DNA from: an uncultured Pelagibacteraceae bacterium
GTDB taxonomy: Bacteria > Pseudomonadota > Alphaproteobacteria > Pelagibacterales > Pelagibacteraceae
Direction: 5' to 3'
DNA: 64,000 nucleotides
NCBI GenBank assembly: GCA_902618205.1
Contig: CACMZL010000001.1
Coordinates: 248,001-312,000 of the forward strand
Numbering within the stretch: position 1 is the stretch's first letter; every line of letters begins with the position of its first letter. Under the pieces are notes generated by a model. It was not told the origin of the DNA. It did no database searches and saw only the letters and a list, made by a program, of their open reading frames with translations. Below, piece by piece: positions 8,079-17,075 of the stretch. The translations under genes and the position numbers were made by a program.

Positions 8079-8924
8079 TTACTCTTTTTCTGTTTGTTCT
8101 GAAATAATATTGTTTTTGATATTATCTTGTACTTCTATTGCACCAGCTCCAGCAGCAGCAGATCCACCAGATACGACAGCAGCTTTTTTAGGATCAATCT
8201 TTCTCATTTCTTTGAATATTGGAGCTATCTTATTAAATGCAAAACCCATACCAGAAAACTCTACAAACTGAACAAGCTTATCAAATACTTCTTCAGCTGG
8301 ACTATTAGCGTCAATATCAATTGCTCTTTTAAAATCTCTAATTGTTTCTGTATCAAGCATAAAGCTTGTAGATTTATCAAATGCAAAAGTAGATCCTAAA
8401 GCAAATGAAATCGGTAAAGCAAACTGTTTTGGTATTCCGATAGATTTAAACTTTCTATATATTGGATATACGTAAGCTGCATCCTGACCAGCTGTAGCAA
8501 TAATCTTACTTACAAGTGGACTATCTTTATCCTGAGCATCAAGGTTTTGTTTAAATCTTTCAAGCTCATTATCAATAGTCTGAAAAACACTATCCTCTGG
8601 TATTTGTCTTGTTCCATAAGAAGCAGCTGCAGCTATATCTTTTATAAAATCAAATCCGTTTACTGATCCTCTAAGAACACTTGTTAAAAAGTCTGCTGGC
8701 ATGGATTTAACAAAATCCAACACTTCGCCAGTTAAATCTTCTTTTTGATTAGGCTCTTCTTTACCAAGCTCAATAACACCAGCATTTACATCTGGCTCTA
8801 AGTTTAAAAGTTGTGCTGTATCAACATTATTTTCTTTTAACAATTTATACTCTTTGCTTGAGTAAACTTCCTCTTCTTTTCTAAGAGGTAAGTAAAAATC
8901 ATCTATTAAATTTATCTCAGCCAT
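8079..8924 (-). CDS. Internal virion protein, possible fragment of the ejection apparatus
   Basis: A 281-residue protein between the 558-aa and 934-aa internal proteins. The N-terminal 70 residues are acidic and unstructured-looking. Residues 85-215 are helical with 'FLTSVLRGSVNGFDFIKDIAAAAS' and 'FALPISFALGSTFAFD' hydrophobic helices. The last 60 residues contain an Ala/Gly-rich membrane-like segment ('AAVVSGGSAAAGAGAIEVQD'). In T7 this space belongs to gp15/gp16, so a role in the inner core or trans-envelope channel is inferred from order. The overlap with the preceding gene is 1 nt. Confidence 0.55.
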   Translation of the reverse strand: MAEINLIDDFYLPLRKEEEVYSSKEYKLLKENNVDTAQLLNLEPDVNAGVIELGKEEPNQKEDLTGEVLDFVKSMPADFLTSVLRGSVNGFDFIKDIAAAASYGTRQIPEDSVFQTIDNELERFKQNLDAQDKDSPLVSKIIATAGQDAAYVYPIYRKFKSIGIPKQFALPISFALGSTFAFDKSTSFMLDTETIRDFKRAIDIDANSPAEEVFDKLVQFVEFSGMGFAFNKIAPIFKEMRKIDPKKAAVVSGGSAAAGAGAIEVQDNIKNNIISEQTEKE

Positions 8925-10600
8925 TAATTATTAAATCCTTCAAACATTTCACCAAACTTTTCTAAGAAACCTTTTTTCTTTGGTGGCGCAGCTTTTTTCT
9001 TTTTGATTTTAAATTTACCTAGATAGTCATCGTCTCCAAAAATAGTTTCTCTTACTTTGAAAACATCGTTAATTAAATCTAATCTTTTTATGTTTTCTCT
9101 ATACTCATAGATGTTTCCATCTTTCTTAAATTTATCTACTGCCTTTTTGTAAAGTGTATCAAAAGCATTATCTGGATTTTTATTTAAACTTTCTTTTACA
9201 CTTGAAAGTTCAAAACCAATAGGCATCGGCAACATTTCTGGAGATGGCAACTCTTGTTCAGTAAATTGTGATATTAATTCTAAATAAGCATCTTCAGGTG
9301 TATTACCTAGATTAATAAGTCTATTGTATTCTGATAAAGCATTTATAGATTTTTCTCTTGCTTTACTTCCATCATCGCCTTTGTCGATAAATCTAATTTT
9401 AACATTTGCAACATCTTTTACGTGAGTTTTTAATAGCTCTTGATATTTTTTGTAATCAGTAAGTCCAAGTACATCACCTTTATATTTATCAATTATTTTT
9501 GCAAACTCTACAACTTGAGTTGGATCAACATTATCTAATAAATTTTTATCTTCATTTAATGCTGCGTTTATATCGTCTAAATCAGAAACAGATCTTGCAG
9601 CTGCTATTTGTACATTAATAACATCTAATAATTCTGTATCGGTAAATCTTTCTGGATCTGCACTAAATTTTAACAAAGCATTGTATTGAGCTGTATTCAA
9701 AGAACCTATTTGATACAGATCATATATTTGATCTATTGTAGGCTTAGCTTTAGATGGATCTGTTTTATTAGTATTAATGTTATCAACTAACTTAGTAAAA
9801 TTATTTAATTGTTGAACAACAGTTGCTCTTTCTTCGTTCTTCTCGTTTTCTTCATCTAATAAAACTTGAGAGATTGTAATTGCTCTTGCTTTTTCTAATA
9901 AACCTTTTGCACCTAACTCACCAAAGTCTTGTTTAACTTTTTTTATAAATTCTGGATCTGTTAAATCAATTTCATTATTATTTATTCTTTTTATATAAAT
10001 ATTTTTTAAAACAAGATTATCTTTTTCTTTTTTTAATTTTTTTATATTTTCTTCTCCATAGAAAAGTATGTTTGCTGGATCTCTAAAAAACGTATTATAA
10101 TCTCTATTTCCGAAAATTCTTTTCTCTTCATCATCACTTGTCATATCCATGATGTAAGAATTTAATAAGCTTTCTTTTCTGGATCGTGATTTAGAAACAG
10201 AGTTATTTACTATTTTTTTTCCAAGGTCTAAACTTAAAGAATTTTTTTGCTTTCTAATATATTTACTGACTAGCTCATCGACTTGTTTGTTAGATCCTTC
10301 ATAAGTAATATTATCTACATCATTAGCAAAGTTTAAAATATCTCCAGATTTACTACTCTTTGAATACTTATTAAAATTTTCAGAAAGCTTTTGATTTACA
10401 TTATTTATTATATCTGAAGCCTCATTTGCATCTTCTTCAGCTTTATTTTCTAATGCAATCTTTTCAACTACAGCTCCGATAGATCCTAAAGCATTTCCAT
10501 ATTGTGTAGCTAATCCAACTGGTAATGTTAATGCTCCAGTGGTAGGAACTTTTGGAGATTGTGGTCTTACCTGACTTTCGTAAATTTTTAAAACTGCCAT
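8924..10600 (-). CDS. Internal virion protein (T7 gp15-like position)
   Basis: A 558-residue, highly charged, mostly helical protein. It begins 'MAVLKIYESQVRPQSPKVPTTG', a Pro-rich leader followed by long helices ('VVEKIALENKAEEDANEASDIINNVNQKLSENF'). It ends with a Lys-rich tail ('KFKIKKKKAAPPKKKGFLEKFGEMF'). It sits between the gp14-like gene (1-nt overlap) and the 281-aa gene, the position of T7 gp15, which assembles with gp14 and gp16 into the DNA-ejection tube. Similarity to gp15 cannot be proved by eye. The positional evidence is good. Confidence 0.6.
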   Translation of the reverse strand: MAVLKIYESQVRPQSPKVPTTGALTLPVGLATQYGNALGSIGAVVEKIALENKAEEDANEASDIINNVNQKLSENFNKYSKSSKSGDILNFANDVDNITYEGSNKQVDELVSKYIRKQKNSLSLDLGKKIVNNSVSKSRSRKESLLNSYIMDMTSDDEEKRIFGNRDYNTFFRDPANILFYGEENIKKLKKEKDNLVLKNIYIKRINNNEIDLTDPEFIKKVKQDFGELGAKGLLEKARAITISQVLLDEENEKNEERATVVQQLNNFTKLVDNINTNKTDPSKAKPTIDQIYDLYQIGSLNTAQYNALLKFSADPERFTDTELLDVINVQIAAARSVSDLDDINAALNEDKNLLDNVDPTQVVEFAKIIDKYKGDVLGLTDYKKYQELLKTHVKDVANVKIRFIDKGDDGSKAREKSINALSEYNRLINLGNTPEDAYLELISQFTEQELPSPEMLPMPIGFELSSVKESLNKNPDNAFDTLYKKAVDKFKKDGNIYEYRENIKRLDLINDVFKVRETIFGDDDYLGKFKIKKKKAAPPKKKGFLEKFGEMFEGFNN

Positions 10601-11055
10601 TAGCCTATCATCCCAAATTTTTGTCCTGTTGATAATAAAGAACCAAACGCTCTCATAGTTTCTGTTCTAGCTGTCAGATCACCTTTAAATCTTTCGCCAA
10701 CACCTTTTGCTTGTAGCAAGATAGATTGATTAATTTGATCTTGGTTATCCATCTCTGCATTGTAATCAAGTATTGCTAAATCAGTTGCTTGATTAATATT
10801 AAATTCTAATGCTGCAAGATAAGGACTATCACCTTCTCTAAACTCTGCACCTGAATTGTAGGCAGCTACTTTAAATTGTGAATATTGTTTTTTTGCATTT
10901 TTAACAAACAATGGTCTAGTGACTTGATTGTATGTTTTTAAATTTATATCTGCTTTTTTTTTAGCAAGTTGAGCTTGTTGATAATAAAGATCTGAATTGT
11001 ACTTACCAATTGCTTTTGCAGACTGAGCTGCTGCGAAATTTCCTATAAAACTCAT
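10600..11055 (-). CDS. Internal virion protein, T7 gp14-like
   Basis: A 151-residue helical protein starting 'MSFIGNFAAAQSAKAIGKYNSDLYYQQAQLAKKKADINLKTY'. The hydrophobic N-terminus followed by long Gln/Ala/Lys helices is typical of T7 gp14 (196 aa), the outer-membrane part of the ejection tunnel. It starts 4 nt inside the end of the gp13-like gene and overlaps the gp15-like gene by 1 nt. Order gp12-gp13-gp14-gp15 is preserved exactly. Confidence 0.7.
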   Translation of the reverse strand: MSFIGNFAAAQSAKAIGKYNSDLYYQQAQLAKKKADINLKTYNQVTRPLFVKNAKKQYSQFKVAAYNSGAEFREGDSPYLAALEFNINQATDLAILDYNAEMDNQDQINQSILLQAKGVGERFKGDLTARTETMRAFGSLLSTGQKFGMIG

Positions 11056-11504
11056 AAATAAACTTTTGCCATTAAATAATAGTCTGACTTGTCAGGTCCA
11101 TAACCTCTCATCAAACCTTCGTTTTTAAATCCTAAAAATTCTGCAAATCTCATTCCAGTAGTAAAATTTGCTTTGACTGAAGTTTGTAATCTCCAAATTT
11201 TATTTGCAGCACAAAGTATATCAGTTCTTTTTTTAATTAGTCTTGATGCTCTAATTCTGTTTTTAAATATTCTTTTGCTCGATATAACCCAGCCTTGAGC
11301 ATTTCCATTCCATAAAGGAATAATGCCGCCACTGCAAACGCACTCACCGTTGCATAGTAAAGTGTATGATAAAGCAGGCGTTTTAAAATCGATCCTATTG
11401 TCTTTAAATGTTGCGTCATGATCCATTAATTTATCGTTCAGTCCGTACGCAATCATGTCTTCACCATGTTGCGGATCGTAAGGAACTATTTCAAATTTAT
11501 CCAT
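11052..11504 (-). CDS. GNAT-fold protein in the T7 gp13 position
   Basis: A 150-residue protein between tail tube B and the gp14-like gene. The pattern reads as a GNAT acetyltransferase fold: strand 'YTLLCNGECVCSGGIIPLWNGNAQGWVIS', a helix with 'RASRLIKKRTDILCAA', then 'WRLQTSVKANFTTGMRFAEFLGFKNEGLMRGYG', which matches the last GNAT motif (F-x-x-x-L-G-F). T7 gp13 and its relatives have this fold and are needed for morphogenesis. Whether it acetylates anything is unknown. It overlaps gp12 by 8 nt and gp14 by 4 nt. Confidence 0.7.
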   Translation of the reverse strand: MDKFEIVPYDPQHGEDMIAYGLNDKLMDHDATFKDNRIDFKTPALSYTLLCNGECVCSGGIIPLWNGNAQGWVISSKRIFKNRIRASRLIKKRTDILCAANKIWRLQTSVKANFTTGMRFAEFLGFKNEGLMRGYGPDKSDYYLMAKVYL

Positions 11505-13503
11505 CGCTGGTTACAACTGTTGGAAAGATAGCCAACACCGTTAAAGGAAGTGGCTGATCTTGTTTAACAAATATGAAACCATCTGTATTGTAATCGTCTC
11601 TGAACTCTATCTCTTTATCACCAGCTAATAATGTTGGAACTGGTTGACCTAAAGCAGATGATGTTGTTCTAAACGGAATAGTTTCTAAACTTGTTAATGA
11701 TGGTCCAACTTTTGCACCAACTGTTTCAAATAATCTTAGTACTACTTTCGAAATTCTTTTTGTTTTACCTTGAGCTGTACCTTCAGCAGCTCCACCTTCT
11801 ATTCTCATGGTTTGTAAAATGCTGTCATAAGCAAGTCCAACAACAGCGCTAGTAACTGATCGATCCAGAGTTACTGCGCCTGAACTTACCACTTTATTTG
11901 CGTGTGCTGAGCCATCCGCTAGGATAGAAACAGTCTGACCTTCTAAATGAGACAGACCACTCAGGTTGCTGGTGGAAGAGCCACTATAAGTCAAGTGACT
12001 GTCCAAAAACCTAAAATCTGTTGATGTTTCTTCGTTAATATCAAAATCAGCAAAACACTCTACATATCTCTTAGTTGCTCCGTTAATTGTTCTTTTTACA
12101 ATAACCCAAAGCTGGTCCTCTGTAAGTTCACCAGAAATACTAGCAACACTTTCAACAACTCCATATCCAGTTGCGCTAGTTCCAGTTCCAAAAGTACCAC
12201 CAAGTTTATGTTGATGCCATGCAACAACATTTTCTGATCTTTGATATGTAAGACCAGCAAATATGCCATCGTCTCTCACGCACCATAAAATACTATCTGG
12301 CTCTTGTTGGTAAGCCATTTCATTTATTCCAGACTTTGTAACAATATCATTTAAAATTGTTAAATCTGGAGCAATATAACCATCGCTATCAAAGTTATAT
12401 TGTAGTTCTCTAATTTTTCTTTTTGCTTTTTGTAGAAATAAAGTTGCATTACCAGCAGTGATCGCATCTACATTAGCAGTACCATAAGAACTTTGTTTTT
12501 TAATAGTTACGTTTGTTGGAGTTACAGCAGCGTTAGTTCCATCTGCACTTACTGTAAACTCACCTCCAGTTGTTCCAACAATTAAAGTTCTTACAGATTT
12601 TAAATATCTAATCCTGTTTACTTGGTTTGATGCAATAGTATAAACCATAGCATCATCTGCATTAGTACCAGTGGTCATGTTTTCATAATCACCAGACTTT
12701 GAAAAAAATAATGTTTGTGGCTCTGTATCTGTACCAGCAAAAACTAATCTTTGTTCAAAGAAAGAGACTGTTGAAGGATGTCCAGTCGTATCTGAAAAAG
12801 CTCCAAGCTTCCAGTCTGTAACTGAACTCGTATTATCAAAATCATCTCTTACTGTTGCATTCACAACTGTTGCTGAAGTAAACCCAGTTATCTTTGCATA
12901 ACCGTTTGAAAATCTAACTAATCTATTTACATCTGTTGAAGCAAAAGTTGATGCAGATGCAGTGATTGTAATGTTACCAGTAGTAGCAGATGGTGTTAGT
13001 GTTGTTGCTGTATCATTAGCAATCAAATATGGACCATCTGTAAATTCTATTTCTGTTAAGGTCCAAGATGTATGTCCAGTCCTACTAAGTTTTCTAGCTC
13101 CTCTGTTTGGATGAACTATGTAAAGTACATCTGCAGACTGAGCAAATTTTAAATCAAATAGTTCAGCTTCTAAATATGGTGTTGATATTTCAAAAGCAGA
13201 TCCACCTGAGAGTACTTGTCCTTTGTCTTTATAAACTCTCATGTACTGATCTCCAAACTCTAATACATAAGCTTGAACAGTTGAGAACTCAAAAGGTATT
13301 AATCTTGTTTTCTTTGAACTTGTTTTAACTTCAGAAATAAATTGTGTACCTACTCTTCTTGTTGCTGCACCTTGAGGATGGATCAACATATTAGTAAGTT
13401 GTTTTGCTCCAGAATTATATTTAGCAAAATCTATTCTTCCTGATAATTTATCCCCAAGTTCTCCAGAAACAAAACTTGTTAGTGCAAGTGTAGTTCTTGG
13501 CAT
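11497..13503 (-). CDS. Tail tubular protein B (T7 gp12-like)
   Basis: A 668-residue protein, close to T7 gp12 (794 aa). The N-terminus 'SFVSGELGDKLSGRIDFAKYNSGAKQLTNMLIHPQGAATRRVGTQFI' is the hallmark of podovirus tail nozzle proteins. The 'FSTVQAYVLEFGDQYMRVYKDKG' and 'ADVLYIVHPNRGARKLSRTGHTSW' stretches follow the family pattern. It forms the lower part of the tail tube. The gene abuts tail tube A (stop and start share position 13503) and overlaps gp13. Confidence 0.9.
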   Translation of the reverse strand: MPRTTLALTSFVSGELGDKLSGRIDFAKYNSGAKQLTNMLIHPQGAATRRVGTQFISEVKTSSKKTRLIPFEFSTVQAYVLEFGDQYMRVYKDKGQVLSGGSAFEISTPYLEAELFDLKFAQSADVLYIVHPNRGARKLSRTGHTSWTLTEIEFTDGPYLIANDTATTLTPSATTGNITITASASTFASTDVNRLVRFSNGYAKITGFTSATVVNATVRDDFDNTSSVTDWKLGAFSDTTGHPSTVSFFEQRLVFAGTDTEPQTLFFSKSGDYENMTTGTNADDAMVYTIASNQVNRIRYLKSVRTLIVGTTGGEFTVSADGTNAAVTPTNVTIKKQSSYGTANVDAITAGNATLFLQKAKRKIRELQYNFDSDGYIAPDLTILNDIVTKSGINEMAYQQEPDSILWCVRDDGIFAGLTYQRSENVVAWHQHKLGGTFGTGTSATGYGVVESVASISGELTEDQLWVIVKRTINGATKRYVECFADFDINEETSTDFRFLDSHLTYSGSSTSNLSGLSHLEGQTVSILADGSAHANKVVSSGAVTLDRSVTSAVVGLAYDSILQTMRIEGGAAEGTAQGKTKRISKVVLRLFETVGAKVGPSLTSLETIPFRTTSSALGQPVPTLLAGDKEIEFRDDYNTDGFIFVKQDQPLPLTVLAIFPTVVTSDG

Positions 13504-14081
13504 TATAATCTCGCATCTGTAAATTCGTTGCTTTCTACAGTTCCAAGACTGTTTTCTGTAGCATCGATAAATCTAGCTTCTCTTAATCTTTCATCTGCAA
13601 TTGATTGATAATTATTTGATAAAGTTGCGTTGTTTGTAATTGCATAAGCAATATCTGCTGCCAAAGCTGCTGATAAAGCTTCATTAAAATAACTATCGTA
13701 AAGATTAGGATCTGTAATTAAAGCTATATAAACTAAGAATATTGTACCTTCATCTGTTTTAATTTTTCTTCCTTCAACAACGTATGGCAAATCATCTTTA
13801 ATACTATCTGTTGTACCAGTATGTACTTTCAAAACTCTCAAGCAATCACTTGGTAAAGTATATTGATTAGCAAATTCTACTACTGGAGCTGTACTGTCTT
13901 TTGCTAACTGAACTCTTTTTGTTGCAAAGTTCCAAGCATGACTTCTAAAAGTTCTATTTCTTATTGGTTCATATCTTTGATTACAAAGTCTAGCGTTTTT
14001 ACTATCCTCAGTTAAAGATGAAATTGTACTTGCTCCCAGCAAATTTAGCGCTGAGTTGCAGATGTCAACAACAGATGCCAT
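13503..14081 (-). CDS. Tail tubular protein A (T7 gp11-like)
   Basis: A 192-residue protein, equal in size to T7 gp11 (196 aa). The start 'VVDICNSALNLLGASTISSLTEDSKNARLCNQRYEPIRNRTFRSHAWNFATKRVQLA' is the standard gp11 family pattern: one helix, then the R-x-W-x-F-A-x-x-R motif. It links the portal to the nozzle (gp12). It overlaps the 77-aa gene and gp12 by 1 nt each, so it is part of one tightly coupled unit. Confidence 0.9.
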   Translation of the reverse strand: MASVVDICNSALNLLGASTISSLTEDSKNARLCNQRYEPIRNRTFRSHAWNFATKRVQLAKDSTAPVVEFANQYTLPSDCLRVLKVHTGTTDSIKDDLPYVVEGRKIKTDEGTIFLVYIALITDPNLYDSYFNEALSAALAADIAYAITNNATLSNNYQSIADERLREARFIDATENSLGTVESNEFTDARL

Positions 14082-14314
14082 TATATGTTTGCTCCTAATT
14101 TTTTACATTCAAATCTTACAGCTATCTTATGCTCGTTTATGTAATCTTTATCCCACTCTTCAAGTGCTTCTAAGTTTCTAAAAGTTTGTTGTGAAACTCC
14201 ATAACCAGCATTTACACAATCGTAATGATTTTCAAATTGATACATAGAGATAGTGCTTGAAGGACACTCTCCAGATACCATGCTGCATAGATATAAAACT
14301 AAAATATATTTCAT
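14081..14314 (-). CDS. Small secreted protein in the capsid-tail interval
   Basis: A 77-residue protein with an N-terminal signal-like segment (residues 1-16, MKYILVLYLCSMVSGE, with Cys10). The remainder is soluble and has three more Cys. It lies directly after the terminator hairpin behind the decoration gene and 1 nt before tail tube A. Similar small secreted proteins occur in pelagiphage-like genomes, but I recognise no function. A periplasmic role in lysis or exclusion is possible. Confidence 0.5.
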   Translation of the reverse strand: MKYILVLYLCSMVSGECPSSTISMYQFENHYDCVNAGYGVSQQTFRNLEALEEWDKDYINEHKIAVRFECKKLGANI

Positions 14315-14321
14315 TAAAAAT

Positions 14322-14355
14322 TTTTAATGACTAGGCAGCATTACACCGCCTAGTC
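14322..14355 (-). terminator. Hairpin behind capsid/decoration genes (T-phi equivalent)
   Basis: A perfect 8-bp inverted repeat, gactaggc (14329-14336) and gcctagtc (14348-14355), encloses an 11-nt loop. On the leftward transcript it is followed by ATTAAAAATTTTTAATG. It lies directly after the last head gene and before the tail genes. T7 has its main terminator (T-phi) at the same place, which keeps capsid mRNA abundant relative to tail mRNA. The U-run is imperfect, so partial termination is likely. Confidence 0.6.
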
Positions 14356-14365
14356 TAATTGCAGA

Positions 14366-14815
14366 TTATTCTACTGAGTAGTAAACCCAGCAAAAGATTG
14401 TACCAGAAGCAGATGCGCCTCCAGTAGTAATCAATATGTCTGTTTCCGCAGTTGTTCTATGACCTAATCCAGTCACAGCTGCAATTGGAGCGCCAGTTGA
14501 ACTACCAGCCAACATTGACTGAGTTTGTCCAGCTACGTTCCAAGTTCCAGTAACTCCGATGTATCTGTCGTCATCGTCTGCATCTCCAACTTTAAGAGTA
14601 ACAGAACCACCAAGCGCATCGCATTTTAATACAACGTCATGGATTGTTGCGTTCTTTGGTACTCTAGCAATTGTGATGTCAGATCCAGAAGCTAAAGATG
14701 ATGCTTCGAAAGTATCGTGTTGTACTCTCATTTTACCACCGAAAACTTCAGATGAGACTTTAACAATAGGAGTTGCGTCTATGTTTGTGATGTTTGCACC
14801 TTTTACACTAGCCAT
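14366..14815 (-). CDS. Small head protein, probable capsid decoration/minor structural protein
   Basis: A 149-residue beta-rich protein. It lies 18 nt downstream of the capsid gene and is probably expressed with it. The sequence contains 'MRVQHDTFEASSLASGSDITIARVPKNATIHDVVLKCDALGGSVTLKVGDADDDDRYI' and 'GLGHRTTAETDILITTGGASASGTIFCWVYYSVE', a pattern seen in small structural proteins next to podovirus major capsid genes. Its start is preceded by a good ribosome binding site (AGGAGG, 14823-14828 reverse). A head-decoration role is inferred. Confidence 0.6.
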   Translation of the reverse strand: MASVKGANITNIDATPIVKVSSEVFGGKMRVQHDTFEASSLASGSDITIARVPKNATIHDVVLKCDALGGSVTLKVGDADDDDRYIGVTGTWNVAGQTQSMLAGSSTGAPIAAVTGLGHRTTAETDILITTGGASASGTIFCWVYYSVE

Positions 14816-14833
14816 AATATATACCTCCTACTA

Positions 14834-15697
14834 TTACGCTTCGTGTGCTTCAATAGTTACGACTTTTTCTTCTTCCATTCTAGTCGCTCCCATAGTCATA
14901 CACACGTAAACTTGCGTTGCATATCCTTTGTCAGATCTCTCATCAATTCTAGTCATGATGTCTTGACCTAACGCAAGCTTGATACCATCCATAGCGTAAG
15001 CTAAGCAAAGTCTCTTACTTGATGCAATCGAAAGTCTGTTTGATACTACAAAGTTAAAACCTAAAAACGAATTGATCTCTCCATTCGCTAATGCTTTAAC
15101 AGTGTTAAAATCCGATGAAGTAACTTGAGTAGTTCCTAATAAATCAGAGATTTGTTTTGGACCTACAACAAGGTATCTCGGAATGCTCGGATCAACAGAT
15201 GAGCTATCGAATTTCTCTTTAGCTGATCTTAATTTTGCAATTGTTAATCCGTCTGTACCACTTTCAGTTATTTTCTGAGCAGATGGAAGCGCAACTGTAG
15301 TTGAGCCTGTCTCGCCTGAAAATGCGTTCCCAGTGATACCAGATATTATTTCGTCATCCATAGCTCTACCAAGTGCAAAAGCTGCAGCTTGAGCATAAGA
15401 AGACGTTGGATCAATGAGTGTTCTCACTTGATCTTGTTTGTCGATCAAGTCTGCATACTCATAATCCACCATAGATACTCTTCTTCTTGAGTGAGGAGTG
15501 TCAATCTGTGGAGTGTCTCCATGTCTTGAAACTCTTTTTACAGCTGTCGCTTGTCCCACTTGTTCGAAGAACGCATTCTTCGCTGCAACTGTTTCAGCAT
15601 CAACTGTATTTCTTAGAAGAGAACCTTTTTGTTGTGACAACATTTGTACGTTGTTTGAATACTGCTGTACAAAAGCTGTAGTTATTTGTGAACTCAT
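14834..15697 (-). CDS. Major capsid protein
   Basis: A 287-residue protein with an HK97-fold podovirus capsid pattern: 'TTAFVQQYSNNVQMLSQQKGSLLR' N-arm, 'RVSMVDYEYADLIDKQDQVRTLIDPTSSYAQAAAFALGRAMDDEII' spine helix, 'PRYLVVGPKQISDLLG' and a C-terminal 'MGATRMEEEKVVTIEAHEA'. This 'DYEYADLIDKQDQ' motif is typical of small T7-like capsids in marine phages. It follows the scaffold gene and a 86-nt leader with a strong GGAGGAA site. It is shorter than T7 gp10A (344 aa). Confidence 0.85.
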   Translation of the reverse strand: MSSQITTAFVQQYSNNVQMLSQQKGSLLRNTVDAETVAAKNAFFEQVGQATAVKRVSRHGDTPQIDTPHSRRRVSMVDYEYADLIDKQDQVRTLIDPTSSYAQAAAFALGRAMDDEIISGITGNAFSGETGSTTVALPSAQKITESGTDGLTIAKLRSAKEKFDSSSVDPSIPRYLVVGPKQISDLLGTTQVTSSDFNTVKALANGEINSFLGFNFVVSNRLSIASSKRLCLAYAMDGIKLALGQDIMTRIDERSDKGYATQVYVCMTMGATRMEEEKVVTIEAHEA

Positions 15698-15783
15698 AAT
15701 AAGTTCCTCCTATGATGTTTATTGATTTGATCGATTTGATTTTCCGATTACTCGGATCTCGTCTTTGCGTTTATAGTCTGCAA

Positions 15784-15975
15784 TTAGACTTTTTTTCGAG
15801 CGGTCTTTCGATTATCGCTAGAAATCTGTTTTACCCAGTTAAAATATTTTGTTGCTTTATCGAGCGGATCTCTTCGTTCGTTCTCAGGTCCAAACTCTGT
15901 AGCAAGTCTTAAACATTCTAATCTGATTTCAATATCTGTTATCTGTCCTTGAGGATCAAACTTTTCATTAGCCAT
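15784..15975 (-). CDS. Small protein of unknown function between scaffold and capsid
   Basis: A 63-residue charged protein ('MANEKFDPQGQITDIEIRLECLRLATEFGPENERRDPLDKATKYFNWVKQ'), mostly helical, with no membrane segment. It starts 8 nt inside the end of the scaffold gene, so it is translationally coupled to it. Small genes in this place are common in T7-like marine phages. I recognise no function. Confidence 0.6.
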   Translation of the reverse strand: MANEKFDPQGQITDIEIRLECLRLATEFGPENERRDPLDKATKYFNWVKQISSDNRKTARKKV

Positions 15976-16852
15976 TTAATTGCTCTCTAAGTTTGAAAAC
16001 TCTATCAACAGTTTTTGCATGGTTAGGATGAGTTTTGTTCCAGTATGGTGATCCATCTTCAGTAAGTTCAGATATTTCTTTTTCTATCTCACTTGCTGTT
16101 TGATAATCAATCCCATCACCTTTAACTAATTCATCTTCAGATAATTTATCTGCTAACATTGAAAAAGCTTTTACGACTTGAGCATTATCACCTAATCTAG
16201 TTCCATCATTAAGAACAGCATTATTTAAAATATCGTTTCCTAATGTTTCTACTGCAAGTCTTTTAGCTTGATCTAATCGCTTATTGTATTCTGGACCAAA
16301 CTCTTTTTTAAGTTCAGCCATGGCCTCAACTTGTTTTGCTTCAAAAGTTTTTACTCTATCTGCATCTGTTTGAGTATTAAGTTCATTATAAAACTTAATA
16401 ATACGTTCAGCTTGTTTTGGGAGTAAACCTATTCTATGAGCAGTCTCATTAAATTGTTTGAGTTGCTCAGGATCTACTTCATTATCAAATGAGTATTTAT
16501 AATCCTCAGGTTTGTTTGGTCTTCCTAATTTACTATAGACCTCTTCCCAGTCTTCCTCTGTTGCCATCTTATTAGGTATAGCAACTTTGTTAGCACCAAC
16601 TAAACTTTGTGCATTTAGGTATGACTTAACAAAATCATTCATATTAGAAAAATTTTGTAGAGCCTTTTCCTCTTTATATTCCTCAGGAATTAATTCTTTG
16701 AAATTAATTACTTGAGGCTCTTCAGTTTTAACTTCTTCAGTTTTTACTGGTTCAGCTAAAACACTTTCTTTTACCGCTGGCGTTGCCTCTGGTTGAGCAA
16801 CTTCCTTTGGTTGCTCAGATTGCTCCACTGGAGCAGTTGTCTGATCTGACAT
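15968..16852 (-). CDS. Scaffolding protein
   Basis: A 294-residue protein directly upstream of the capsid gene. The first 50 residues are disordered and rich in Glu, Pro, Val and Thr ('APVEQSEQPKEVAQPEATPAVKESV'). The rest is helical with 'ELIPEEYKEEKALQNFSNMNDFVKSYLNAQSLVGANKVAIPNK', the pattern of T7-like assembly scaffolds. It should fill the procapsid and be lost during packaging. It overlaps the following small gene by 8 nt. Confidence 0.8.
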   Translation of the reverse strand: MSDQTTAPVEQSEQPKEVAQPEATPAVKESVLAEPVKTEEVKTEEPQVINFKELIPEEYKEEKALQNFSNMNDFVKSYLNAQSLVGANKVAIPNKMATEEDWEEVYSKLGRPNKPEDYKYSFDNEVDPEQLKQFNETAHRIGLLPKQAERIIKFYNELNTQTDADRVKTFEAKQVEAMAELKKEFGPEYNKRLDQAKRLAVETLGNDILNNAVLNDGTRLGDNAQVVKAFSMLADKLSEDELVKGDGIDYQTASEIEKEISELTEDGSPYWNKTHPNHAKTVDRVFKLREQLNG

Positions 16853-16862
16853 ATTTACCTCG

Positions 16863-17075
16863 TTATTGTTTATGATTTATTAAGCTTTCCATAAATACGA
16901 CTAAAGATCTTTGACCTTCGTAAAAAGCGCTTTCGTGACTATCACCTTTTACATGAGACGTACTATAGAAGTGTGATCTCTTTTTGAGATCTTCTAAAAC
17001 TCTTTTACCTTCATCAGTTCCAAAAATAATTTGGTAATCTTTTATTAGTTGTTCAATCTTTTTATTAACTTGCAT
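16863..17075 (-). CDS. Small helical protein between portal and scaffold
   Basis: A 70-residue charged protein: helix 'MQVNKKIEQLIKDYQIIFGTDEGKRVLEDLKKRSHFYSTSHVKGDSHESAFYEGQRSLVVFMESLI'. The pattern 'GKRVLEDLxxR...F...S.ESAFxEGQRSLVVxI' recurs in small proteins between portal and scaffold of podoviruses. It overlaps the portal gene by 11 nt. It is probably structural or an assembly factor. The function is not known. Confidence 0.6.
   Translation of the reverse strand: MQVNKKIEQLIKDYQIIFGTDEGKRVLEDLKKRSHFYSTSHVKGDSHESAFYEGQRSLVVFMESLINHKQ

Noticed and set aside
11237-11419. 60-codon minus-strand frame inside the gp13-like gene
   Set aside because: It overlaps completely with the GNAT-like protein in another frame and has no recognisable feature.
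15698-15783. Terminator in the capsid leader (agtctgcaattagactttttt)
   Set aside because: The T-run follows the hairpin only on the plus strand, opposite to transcription, and the stem has 5 bp. It may be a leader structure, but not a terminator for the late genes.
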